Positions 27,357 through 35,616 of a stretch of DNA of 64,000 bases are shown in pieces; positions within the stretch are counted from its first letter, which is position 1, and the number at the start of each line of letters is the position of its first letter. A program made the translations under genes and the position numbers. The notes beneath the pieces are model-generated. The model made no database searches. It was not told the origin of the DNA and saw only the letters and a program-made list of their open reading frames with translations. The DNA is from an uncultured Pseudomonadales bacterium (GTDB taxonomy: Bacteria > Pseudomonadota > Gammaproteobacteria > Pseudomonadales > UBA7434): the NCBI GenBank assembly GCA_943788835.1, contig CALSRU010000004.1:428300-492299 (forward strand). Reading direction: 5' to 3'.

Positions 27357-30128
27357 TTAGTATTGTTTCCAGGTGATGCTGAGGCCATAGGTTACACCCA
27401 CTTCATAATCGTCGTAAGGCAACCGAATATCAGCTAAGCTCGGATCACGAGCCGATTCGATCGACGGCGCCAAAAGAGCGGCCTTGCGTTCGACTCTTTC
27501 ATTCAGAATGTTTGTGACTTTAAATCCGAATTCGAAGACGGAATCCTCGATATAGAGTGAGCTCTTATAGTTGAAGTTTAGGCTGTTAAACGGTTGCTCA
27601 TAAACGGCATGCTTGTTTTTTCCATCGGCACTACGCGTGCTAATTAATCGTTCGGAAAAATGGTTATAGGCTAGGGAAACGGTATGTACATCACTTTCAT
27701 ACGTGAGTTGCAAATTATAGAGTTCATTGGATAACCCCTGCATGGGGCGCTCATCATTAAAGATAGGCGCTGTGAGTCGCGAGTCGATAACCTCCGAATC
27801 AATCAGCGTGGTATTAGCCGAGAGCATTATCCTAGACGATAAATAGTGTTTGATTTCAAATTCTAAGCCGCGATTTTTCGCACTATCTAAATTGACCCAG
27901 ACCAACTTAGGATCTTCGCCATCCGTCTCTTCGATTTCAACAGGGTCACGAATCGATTTTTTAAAATAAGTTAACCCAAAATAATTGCCTTCACCGTAAT
28001 ACCATTCATAACGAATATCAAAATTGGCTATGCGGGCGATTTTAAGTTTGGTATTACCAATGTACGTTTCGTCTTCATCAGGATTATAGAAAGATAATGG
28101 TGAAAGCTCGCGTAGGATGGGTCGGTTAACGGATTCACTATAGGCTGAGCGGAGAATCATGTTGTCGTAAAAATCCCATGATATCGATGTAGAGTTGAGT
28201 CTAAATGTTTCGGATGGGGCCGAAATGAGTTCTGCTAGCGTTGCTCTGCCTCTATCCAATGCGTTCTGATCGGCCTCACTCAAGAGCACCCCATCGGTAA
28301 GTGGATTAATGAGCGATTTACTTGAGCGCTCATGGCGGGTGCCAAGAGTGAAACGGAAGTTGTCAGTTAGCTGGGCATCCCAAAGCACATAAAAAGCTTC
28401 AGTCTCAAATGTCCCTACAAACCCCTCAGGAGTGTCGGGGTCACGAAAAAAACCTTCGTCTAAATCAATATGGCCAGTCGCTTGAATGGATGTAGCGGAT
28501 GCGCCGGTAAATAAATAGCAGCTATCATCAGTAGCGGCTGCCTGGCCAATTGCGCAAGCTGAAGTATCAGTCAGTTGCGTCAGTGGCAGGAGTGCAGCGT
28601 TCGCATCAAGGGCCAGCAAATCAGTATTGAAGGTATATTGGAAACTATCGAAAACCCGTTGTTGCTCCATGCGAGCATAGCCCATCTTTAACTTGAGGGC
28701 GGAGAGAAAGCTAGCATTGCTAGAGAGCGGTAGCGAAAGGTCAAATCCATATTCGGTGGTTTTATCATCAAGCTCAGTCCAGGAACGGCTTGGGTCCGAA
28801 GTCGAAACGAACACCGGCGCTCCATTACGAATATTCTGTTCAATGACGCGCGAGTCAGGGGTATCCCTGCTCGAATTAATTTGACTATAGCGCCAATTCA
28901 GCTCACCCACCGCAAGATAATGTTGACCGGCTAGCTGGCGTAACATGATTTCGTTTTCAGTCCAGACGAGTTGCTCTTGTTGCACCAATAGCTCTTCGAA
29001 TGGATTGGCTTCGAGCCCGCTTGAGGCCAAATCAGAGCTTTTTCTTACCTGCATTAAAGTCAAATTAATTAAATGCGTGCTGTCAATGTCGGCGCCGGCC
29101 GAGAAAAGTAGATTACTGTTGATCGTCCTCTGTGTCAGATTTCGATCGCTGACACGAGCAATGCCGTTGGCTTCATCTGCGCTCACCAAGATTTCATTGC
29201 GAATCGATTCAATACTATCAACAAACACTCGCCTTTCGCTGGCGGTCTGATTGGCGAGATCGAGATAATCGTAGCGTGTTATCTTGCGCATGCGATTGCG
29301 CCATTTGTTGCTCAGTGAGCCCGAAGCAATGAACCCCAACTCTAACCGATCGCTGAATTGGTAACGTGCGCCACCGGCCATTGCATACGACCAGTCGTAG
29401 GGGTTTGAGTCACTCTGGAGCTGCCAATTGTTATTAAAGCTCAGCGTAATTGCGTCTTGCTTCGCTCCACTAAGCGGGGAGTTTCTAACAAAAGTTCGCT
29501 TGTAATTTTTATCGTTTGCTTTAACGATGGCGGGGCGGCTACGTTCACCATCGTCATAACCTAACCAGTCGCGGCCGCTCCCTGCGTAAGTCAGTCCTGA
29601 TTGACTTGTACTGATATCGTTGTAGCTAGTTGATGTTTTTATTTTAAAAAATGGCTCATTGGGTACGGCGGCGGTGCGAATGTCGACTATACCGCCAGAG
29701 AACTCAATACCGTAATTAGCTGAATGGGTTTTTTGGACCAGTACATTTTTCACAACCGAAGTATCAAAAAGATCGAGAGGTACGGCGCGTTGCAGTGGCT
29801 CAGGGCTAGGCATCGATGTACCGTTGACATAGGTTGAAGAATACCGTTCGCCTAATCCCCGCACATAAATAAACCGACCACCGACCAAACTTAAGCCTGG
29901 TAAGCGCTTGAGCGCCGCACCGATATCGCTATCACCTGCTATGGACATGTCATCGGCGTCGAGTAATTCGGAGACTTCAGAAGTTTGAAGTTTCTCATCC
30001 GGAGTAAACGCCTTGATCACAACTACTTCCTCCATTTGTTGTCCAGCAACCGAGGTGCTCAGAGGCATGGCCAATAAAATGGCGACAGTGTTTGATCGCC
30101 AACTTTTTAATAAATTAGAAACGGGCAT
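27357..30128 (-). CDS. TonB-dependent outer-membrane receptor
   Basis: A 923-residue outer-membrane active transporter. It has a signal peptide (about residues 1-29) and a TonB-box-like MEEVVVIKAF. The plug domain shows GAALKRLPGLSLVGGRFIYVRGLGERYSSTYVNGT, then PLDLFDTSVVKNVLVQKT and GGIVDIRT. The long C-terminal beta-barrel ends in a strand finishing LSITWKQY with an aromatic residue. ATG 30128 is preferred to the TTG two codons upstream. Receptors of this family take up ligands too large or scarce for porins. Here a Pho-box candidate upstream, the PhoB-PhoR genes on the other side and a Pho-boxed secreted protein downstream point to a phosphorus-containing ligand. That is inference, since the sequence itself does not reveal the ligand. 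Confidence 0.9.
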   Translation of the reverse strand: MPVSNLLKSWRSNTVAILLAMPLSTSVAGQQMEEVVVIKAFTPDEKLQTSEVSELLDADDMSIAGDSDIGAALKRLPGLSLVGGRFIYVRGLGERYSSTYVNGTSMPSPEPLQRAVPLDLFDTSVVKNVLVQKTHSANYGIEFSGGIVDIRTAAVPNEPFFKIKTSTSYNDISTSQSGLTYAGSGRDWLGYDDGERSRPAIVKANDKNYKRTFVRNSPLSGAKQDAITLSFNNNWQLQSDSNPYDWSYAMAGGARYQFSDRLELGFIASGSLSNKWRNRMRKITRYDYLDLANQTASERRVFVDSIESIRNEILVSADEANGIARVSDRNLTQRTINSNLLFSAGADIDSTHLINLTLMQVRKSSDLASSGLEANPFEELLVQQEQLVWTENEIMLRQLAGQHYLAVGELNWRYSQINSSRDTPDSRVIEQNIRNGAPVFVSTSDPSRSWTELDDKTTEYGFDLSLPLSSNASFLSALKLKMGYARMEQQRVFDSFQYTFNTDLLALDANAALLPLTQLTDTSACAIGQAAATDDSCYLFTGASATSIQATGHIDLDEGFFRDPDTPEGFVGTFETEAFYVLWDAQLTDNFRFTLGTRHERSSKSLINPLTDGVLLSEADQNALDRGRATLAELISAPSETFRLNSTSISWDFYDNMILRSAYSESVNRPILRELSPLSFYNPDEDETYIGNTKLKIARIANFDIRYEWYYGEGNYFGLTYFKKSIRDPVEIEETDGEDPKLVWVNLDSAKNRGLEFEIKHYLSSRIMLSANTTLIDSEVIDSRLTAPIFNDERPMQGLSNELYNLQLTYESDVHTVSLAYNHFSERLISTRSADGKNKHAVYEQPFNSLNFNYKSSLYIEDSVFEFGFKVTNILNERVERKAALLAPSIESARDPSLADIRLPYDDYEVGVTYGLSITWKQY

Positions 30129-30323
30129 AGTCAATTAGATAGTTTTAAAAAATGATAAGGTATCGCCAAAAATAACTTTAACTAGCATCGTTTAGCGCTG
30201 GCCTGGTGCGCTAGCGCATGACCGATGCTAATTTGAAAAAACTGGATTTGCTTTTGGTGATAGTGAATGTTCGTTGGCAGCGCAATGTTCGTTGGAGAGG
30301 CGCTTAGTTTTCTAACGCAACCT

Positions 30324-30368
30324 ATCGTAGATACGGTATGTTACGATCGCATGACAGTTTGATTAACG
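30324..30368 (-). promoter_or_regulatory. Candidate Pho box and -10 of the TonB-dependent receptor gene
   Basis: Minus-strand 7-mers spaced by 11 bp are CGTTAAT (30362-30368, weak), CTGTCAT (30351-30357, perfect) and TCGTAAC (30340-30346, partial). TACGAT (30324-30329) follows after 10 bp as a possible -10. One unit is perfect and two match about 4 of 7, so this is weaker than the sites at pstS and 27248. Confidence 0.45.
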
Positions 30369-30448
30369 AGTCGGTGTTGGCTTAGGCTTTTATTAGTTAG
30401 GGTATAGATGACCTTGATACTATTTTTAGTTGGTGCAGATGCTTGCAT

Positions 30449-30482
30449 TGGTAACGATAATGTCACATTAATATATTAGGTT
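30449..30482 (+). promoter_or_regulatory. Candidate Pho box of phoB
   Basis: TGGTAAC (30449-30455), spacer GATA, then ATGTCAC (30460-30466) give two units 11 bp apart. TAGGTT (30477-30482) is a possible -10 placed 10 bp later. It fits the known autoregulation of phoBR by PhoB. Confidence 0.5.
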
Positions 30483-30575
30483 GCTCAGACATTGTTTTGT
30501 CGGATTGCAATCTAGGTTCCGCAAGATTGTTTTTCACAAGCAGATTTTGTAATTTATCGGATTGGTGTTGGATCT

Positions 30576-31289
30576 ATGTCTTTTCAGAAAGTTTTAATTG
30601 TTGATGATGAAGCTCCTATTCGGGAAATGATCAAACTGGCTTTGGAGCTTGAGGGATTTACTTGCCTGCAGGCACAGTCCGCTTCTGAAGCGTTGCCCAT
30701 CATTGTCGATCAGCGGCCCGATCTGGTCGTGCTCGATTGGATGATGCCTGATGTCAGCGGCCTGGATTTTTTGCGCCGGCTAAAGCGGGATGACAACACG
30801 CGTGAAATTCCGGTGATTATGTTGACCGCTAAAACCGAAGAAAACAGCGTAGTGAATGGCTTGGACGCTGGTGCCGACGATTATATTAGTAAGCCTTTTA
30901 GGCCGCGTGAACTGATTTCACGTATTCAGGCCATTATGCGCAGGATCAGCAAAATGACGGGTGATGGTCTTTTGGTGGTTGGGGAATTGTGCCTAGATAT
31001 GAAGGGGCATTGTGTGTTCGTCGATGACCAGTTAGTGACCATGGGGCCAACCGAATACAATCTACTCAAATTCTTTATGGGTCATCCCGACCGGGCTTAT
31101 TCACGAGCACAGCTACTTGATCAGGTTTGGGGCAGCAATGTGTATGTGGAAGAGCGCACCGTCGATGTACATATTCGTCGTTTGCGCAAAGCTCTAAAGC
31201 CCGCCGCAGATGGAGTTGACTGCGGGCGCTTTATTCAGACAGTGCGCGGTGCTGGCTATCGGTTCTCGGCGCGTCTAGCGTCTCTCTAG
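30576..31289 (+). CDS. phoB: Phosphate regulon response regulator PhoB
   Basis: A 237-residue OmpR-class regulator. The receiver domain has acidic residues Asp10/Asp11, the phosphorylation site Asp54 in VVLDWMMPD and Lys in MLTAKTEE. The C-terminal winged helix (LDMKGHCVFVDDQLVTMGPTEYNLLKFFM to YVEERTVDVHIRRLRKAL) binds Pho boxes. Phosphorylated PhoB recruits RNA polymerase to promoters lacking a good -35. phoR follows after 123 bp and pst genes lie downstream, which confirms the assignment. Confidence 0.96.
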   Translation: MSFQKVLIVDDEAPIREMIKLALELEGFTCLQAQSASEALPIIVDQRPDLVVLDWMMPDVSGLDFLRRLKRDDNTREIPVIMLTAKTEENSVVNGLDAGADDYISKPFRPRELISRIQAIMRRISKMTGDGLLVVGELCLDMKGHCVFVDDQLVTMGPTEYNLLKFFMGHPDRAYSRAQLLDQVWGSNVYVEERTVDVHIRRLRKALKPAADGVDCGRFIQTVRGAGYRFSARLASL

Positions 31290-31412
31290 GCATTCTACTA
31301 TGATGTCGCCCGCCGCCGCGGTTGGCCCGTGCTGGCGTTCGCGCTTATAGCGGTTCAGATCCATAGGGTGGCGCCATTCTATTAGTCTTCTCATCGTGAT
31401 CAGTGGTGGAAA

Positions 31413-32771
31413 ATGCGTTCATTGTTTCAAAGTACACTTTTGCAGCTCGCTTTGTTCGCAAGCTTGGGGCTAGTGGTTGGCTACGAATTATCGAGCATTT
31501 GGGCAGGGTTGGCGCTTGCGGCTGTTATTTACATTGCGATTATGTTGCTGAATTTTCGGCGGGTTTCCGATTGGTTGTTGTTGGATGCGCGGGTCGAGAT
31601 ACCCGTGGCGAATACTTTTTGGACCACCATTATGGACCAGATATCGCGAATCATTCGGAAGTTAGAGGTTGAAAATTCCGCACTGAAAGCCGACGTAGAT
31701 TTTTTTAAAGACTCTTTTGAGGCGTTGGATAGTGCTGTGGTCGTGATTGATGAGCGTGGCGAAATTGATTGGGCAAATGTGGCAGCCCAAGCCTTGCTAG
31801 GTGTCGCAATAGCTCGTGATAAAGGCGAACTGCTGGTTAATTTGATACGTGCCCCCGAATTTATTAACTATCTCGATAGCGGGGACTTTTCCAAACCGCT
31901 CAAGTTGCATTCTCCCGTTGATCCGCAGTTGAGTTTAGAGATCCAAGCGACACCCTTTCGGCATGAATATGTATTAATTTTTGTTCGTGACGTCAGTGAG
32001 CTTGCTCACTTAGAGAGTATCCGTCAAGATTTTATTGCTAACGTGTCGCATGAGCTACGCACACCATTGACTGTGATTACAGGCTATCTTGATATTATTA
32101 AGGGGCGCGATGATCAGATGCCTCCGGCGATGCTGCGAGTAGTGGACCAAATGCTCGAGCAGTCACAGCGAATGGATAGCATGGTCAATGATCTCATTTG
32201 GTTGTCGCGCCTCGAGACTTTACCTGAGGGGCAAAAAACGGAGCTGATTCCATTAGCGGGCTTAGTTTTTGGTTTGATAGAGGAGGCGCGGATCAGTGCT
32301 CCTGATAAAGCGGTCAGTTTTAAGCTTGACCAATCAACTGAAGGAGCTTCGTCAGGCTCCGTGGTTGTATCTAGCGAAGGCCTCGCGCTTGCAGCCGTTG
32401 ATAATCGTGTTGCGATCCGAGGTAACTACGACGAGCTGCGCGCTGCTTTTTCCAATTTACTCCAAAATGCAATTAAGTATACGGCCGTTGATGGTTGTAT
32501 AGAAATTATTGGCTCTTGGCACCGGGATGGCTTCCAGTTGAAATTTAAAGACAACGGCATTGGTATCGACCCTGTTCATCTACCGCGTCTGACCGAGCGC
32601 TTTTACCGGGTTGATGATAGTCGAACATCAAGTACAGGAGGCACCGGCTTGGGGCTCGCTATCGTTAAGCATGTGTTAATTCGGCATCAAGCGGAGTTAC
32701 ATGTGTCGAGTACGGAGGGGCATGGCTCTTCTTTTACCTGTGTTTTTCCCGCCCACCTCGTGACCAAGTGA
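31413..32771 (+). CDS. phoR: Phosphate regulon sensor kinase PhoR
   Basis: A 452-residue histidine kinase. Two N-terminal hydrophobic segments (about residues 5-46) anchor it with almost no periplasmic loop, as in E. coli PhoR, which senses phosphate through Pst and PhoU. A PAS domain (about 95-190) is followed by the HisKA helix with His213 in VSHELRTPLTVITGYLD. The ATPase domain has N (AFSNLLQNAIKYT), G1 (FKDNGIGID) and G2 (STGGTGLGLAIVKHV) boxes. It phosphorylates PhoB when phosphate is scarce. Confidence 0.96.
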   Translation: MRSLFQSTLLQLALFASLGLVVGYELSSIWAGLALAAVIYIAIMLLNFRRVSDWLLLDARVEIPVANTFWTTIMDQISRIIRKLEVENSALKADVDFFKDSFEALDSAVVVIDERGEIDWANVAAQALLGVAIARDKGELLVNLIRAPEFINYLDSGDFSKPLKLHSPVDPQLSLEIQATPFRHEYVLIFVRDVSELAHLESIRQDFIANVSHELRTPLTVITGYLDIIKGRDDQMPPAMLRVVDQMLEQSQRMDSMVNDLIWLSRLETLPEGQKTELIPLAGLVFGLIEEARISAPDKAVSFKLDQSTEGASSGSVVVSSEGLALAAVDNRVAIRGNYDELRAAFSNLLQNAIKYTAVDGCIEIIGSWHRDGFQLKFKDNGIGIDPVHLPRLTERFYRVDDSRTSSTGGTGLGLAIVKHVLIRHQAELHVSSTEGHGSSFTCVFPAHLVTK

Positions 32772-32840
32772 TCTACCCGCTTGAGCCGCTTTTTGGCCTG
32801 TTGAAACTCGTCTTGATGCTGACAAGATGAAATTTTTTGA

Positions 32841-32887
32841 TGGTCATCAAAGTGTCACAATTCGGTCGTATTATTCTTTCTAGTTAT
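32841..32887 (+). promoter_or_regulatory. Pho box and -10 of pstS
   Basis: Three 7-mers lie exactly 11 bp apart: TGGTCAT (32841-32847), GTGTCAC (32852-32858) and CGGTCGT (32863-32869), with AT-rich spacers CAAA and AATT. TAGTTAT at 32881-32887 is a suitable -10, 11 bp after the last unit. Confidence 0.75.
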
Positions 32888-32970
32888 CAACAAGAGGCGA
32901 ATGGCGGCAGTCACTAAGCTTATTTCGCTCCAGTTATTTATCTGAAGTCCATATCCTTGAGGGTTTGTTT

Positions 32971-34014
32971 ATGAAAAGAGTCATTTTTCTTGGTGCGATT
33001 GCAGTCGCGATGTCTAATTGGGCGACTGCCAATTCAGAGCGGGATTACATCGAAGTGGTAGGTTCCTCGACGGTCTATCCATTTGCTACAGCAGTAGCCG
33101 AAAAATTCGGTAAGGGCACGAGCTTCAAAACGCCCAAAATTGAGTCAACCGGGTCGGGCGGTGGCATGAAACTGTTTTGCAAAGGAATTGGCACAGGCCA
33201 CCCTGACATCACCAATGCGTCGCGACGTATCAAAATCAATGAATACAACATGTGCCATGAGAACGGCGTGAAGGACATTGTAGAGGTGCTAATTGGCTAC
33301 GACGGGATTGCATTCGCCAACTCCAAAGATTCGCCACAGTACTCATTGACGCGACAGGACATCTATCTGGCACTCGCCGCAGACATACCGAATCCTGATG
33401 GTAGCGAGACCTTTGTGAAAAACTCCAGTATTACCTGGCAAGATGTGAACGATGCGCTGCCTGCCGTAAAAATTGAGGTTTTAGGCCCGCCACCAACCTC
33501 TGGCACAAGAGATGCTTTTGTTGAATTGGCTTTAGAGGGGGGTTGTAAGGCATATCCATGGGTAAAAGCGTTGAAAAAAGTCAATAAATCCGAGTACAAA
33601 AGTCGCTGCCATACCATTCGTGAAGATGGAGCCTATATTGAGGCAGGCGAAAACGACAATCTTATTGTGAGCAAACTTGAAGCAAATCCATCGGCTTTCG
33701 GTATTTTTGGATTTAGTTTCTTAGATCAAAATGCTGAAAAAGTTCAGGGTTCACTGGTAGACGGCTTCGCACCCACCTTCGAATCGATCGCTGATGGCGA
33801 CTACAGCGTATCCCGCCCACTTTACTTTTATGTTAAAAAAGCGCATGTCGGCGTGGTCCCTGGGATAGAGCAATTTTTGCGTGAATTCACTAGTGAGGGC
33901 GCTTGGGGGGAAGACGGATATTTGGCCGATAAAGGGATGATCCCACTGAGTTTTGAATTGCGCACCAATATGGCAAAATCAGTCAAGTCACTTAATAATC
34001 TTGTGCTGAATTAG
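32971..34014 (+). CDS. pstS: Phosphate ABC transporter substrate-binding protein PstS
   Basis: A 347-residue periplasmic phosphate-binding protein with a signal peptide (MKRVIFLGAIAVAMSNWATA). The binding loops are visible as EVVGSSTVYPFATAVAEKF, ESTGSGGGMKLFCKGIG, DITNASRRI and PPTSGTRDAFVEL. ATG 32971 has GAGGG 7 nt upstream; the frame is also open from a TTG two codons earlier. It is the first gene of the pst operon, controlled by the Pho box, and is separated from pstC by a terminator that should raise pstS transcript relative to the rest. Confidence 0.95.
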   Translation: MKRVIFLGAIAVAMSNWATANSERDYIEVVGSSTVYPFATAVAEKFGKGTSFKTPKIESTGSGGGMKLFCKGIGTGHPDITNASRRIKINEYNMCHENGVKDIVEVLIGYDGIAFANSKDSPQYSLTRQDIYLALAADIPNPDGSETFVKNSSITWQDVNDALPAVKIEVLGPPPTSGTRDAFVELALEGGCKAYPWVKALKKVNKSEYKSRCHTIREDGAYIEAGENDNLIVSKLEANPSAFGIFGFSFLDQNAEKVQGSLVDGFAPTFESIADGDYSVSRPLYFYVKKAHVGVVPGIEQFLREFTSEGAWGEDGYLADKGMIPLSFELRTNMAKSVKSLNNLVLN

Positions 34015-34044
34015 CAACTGTTTAATCACGGAAAAGAGTAGACC

Positions 34045-34074
34045 AAAAGCCAGCTCAAAATGCTGGCTTTTGTT
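34045..34074 (+). terminator. Partial terminator between pstS and pstC
   Basis: A 10-bp stem, AAAAGCCAGC / GCTGGCTTTT, with a 7-nt loop and a short T-rich tail follows the pstS stop. It likely lets only part of transcription pass to pstC. Confidence 0.75.
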
Positions 34075-34184
34075 ATTCTCTACGGGTATAAAGAGCGCCG
34101 AGTTGTATGCACGCAGGTTAAAAATAGTCGTCTTTGTATTAGCGACTGTTCAACCTTAATTTTCAAAAGCATTGATAGATATCT

Positions 34185-35561
34185 ATGTCACTCAGCACAC
34201 TATTTACCATAGCTCTTATCGTCGTCATTCTGGCGTTCTATACCGGTCAACGTAAGGCCTTGGGCTTTCGTATGAGTGGGGGTGCCCCCCACTCATTACC
34301 GTTTTACCACGGGTCTTGGTTTGCTGTGTGCGTTCTACTACCAGCAGCGCTCTTCTTATTGGTTTGGTCAGTGGGCGATGGCGCAGTCATCAAATCTATT
34401 ATTTTAGCGGACCTACCCGAGCCTTTTGCTAGTCAGTCTACCCAAGAGATTCAGCTGGTCTACAGCGAAATCACTCAGCTCGGCCAGTCATCATTTGTCT
34501 CCAACAACGCTGCCGCATTAGCCGCGAGTGGTAAAGAATTTCAGGCTTTGCATAGCCTGAGCGCCCAGTTGAAATACAGTTTTGCCAGCGTTCTCGTATT
34601 TATAGGCGCAATTTATGGCTGGACGCGTTTACAACCCCACTTTAACGCGAGGGTCAAGTTCGAAGGGACTGTGCGTAAGGTCTTATTCTTGTCGGCTAGC
34701 GTCGCCATACTGACAACGCTAGGCATCATTTTTTCTGTGCTGTTTGAGGCTTTACGATTTTTCGACTCGGTTTCGATTGTAGACTTTATTTTTGGGACTC
34801 ACTGGAGTCCGCAAATGTCTATTCGGGAAGATCAAGTAGGCTCTTCGGGTGCTTTTGGTGCTGTGCCATTGTTTGTCGGAACGCTACTCATATCGGCGAT
34901 AGCCATGTTAGTTGCCGTACCGGTTGGCTTGATGTCAGCAATTTATTTATCGGAATACGCCAGTCGCCGTTTTCGTGCATGGGCAAAACCTTTGCTAGAG
35001 GTTTTGGCGGGCATTCCAACCGTAGTGTATGGGTTTTTTGCGGCCATAACGGTCGCGCCATTGCTGCGTAATTTAGGAGAGACGTTGGGCCTAAGCGTTG
35101 CCTCAGAGAGTGCCCTAGCGGTAGGACTCGTTATGGGTGTGATGATTATTCCCTTCGTTTCGTCATTGTCAGACGATGTGATTAACGCAGTCCCTCAGAC
35201 GATGCGCGACGGCTCTTATGGCCTAGGTGCTACGCGCTCTGAAACAATTCGTCAGGTGATTATTCCAGCTGCGTTACCGGGTATTGTTGGTAGTGTATTG
35301 CTAGCGGTTTCAAGAGCCATCGGTGAAACTATGATCGTGGTGATGGCTGCAGGGCTGTCTGCTCGATTAACCGTCAATCCACTGGAAGCGGTCACCACCG
35401 TTACGGTGCAAATTGTGACGTTGCTGGTGGGTGATCAAGAGTTTGATTCTCCTAAAACCTTAGCAGCGTTTGCGCTGGGGTTGATGTTGTTCATTACCAC
35501 GCTTTGCTTAAATATTATTGCTTTACATATCGTTCGCAGGTACCGCGAGCAATATGATTAG
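34185..35561 (+). CDS. pstC: Phosphate ABC transporter permease PstC
   Basis: A 458-residue inner-membrane permease, longer than E. coli PstC (319 aa). An N-terminal hydrophobic helix, an extra periplasmic-type segment (about residues 60-125) and a second helix precede the standard core. The core has FGTHWSPQ, GAVPLFVGTLLISAIAMLVAVPVGLMSAIYLSEYA and the ATPase-contact loop (EAA motif) YGLGATRSETIRQVIIPAALPG. With PstA it forms the channel energised by PstB. Confidence 0.93.
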   Translation: MSLSTLFTIALIVVILAFYTGQRKALGFRMSGGAPHSLPFYHGSWFAVCVLLPAALFLLVWSVGDGAVIKSIILADLPEPFASQSTQEIQLVYSEITQLGQSSFVSNNAAALAASGKEFQALHSLSAQLKYSFASVLVFIGAIYGWTRLQPHFNARVKFEGTVRKVLFLSASVAILTTLGIIFSVLFEALRFFDSVSIVDFIFGTHWSPQMSIREDQVGSSGAFGAVPLFVGTLLISAIAMLVAVPVGLMSAIYLSEYASRRFRAWAKPLLEVLAGIPTVVYGFFAAITVAPLLRNLGETLGLSVASESALAVGLVMGVMIIPFVSSLSDDVINAVPQTMRDGSYGLGATRSETIRQVIIPAALPGIVGSVLLAVSRAIGETMIVVMAAGLSARLTVNPLEAVTTVTVQIVTLLVGDQEFDSPKTLAAFALGLMLFITTLCLNIIALHIVRRYREQYD

Positions 35562-35616
35562 CCCCTCCATGGGGGTATCCTTTCGGCCAATATTTTTTTG
35601 AATTGAATGATTCGTT

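Noticed and set aside
34081-34184. TAGTCGT-containing stretch before pstC as a second Pho box
   Set aside because: Only one partial unit; neighbours at 11-bp spacing do not match, and pstC can be reached by read-through from pstS.
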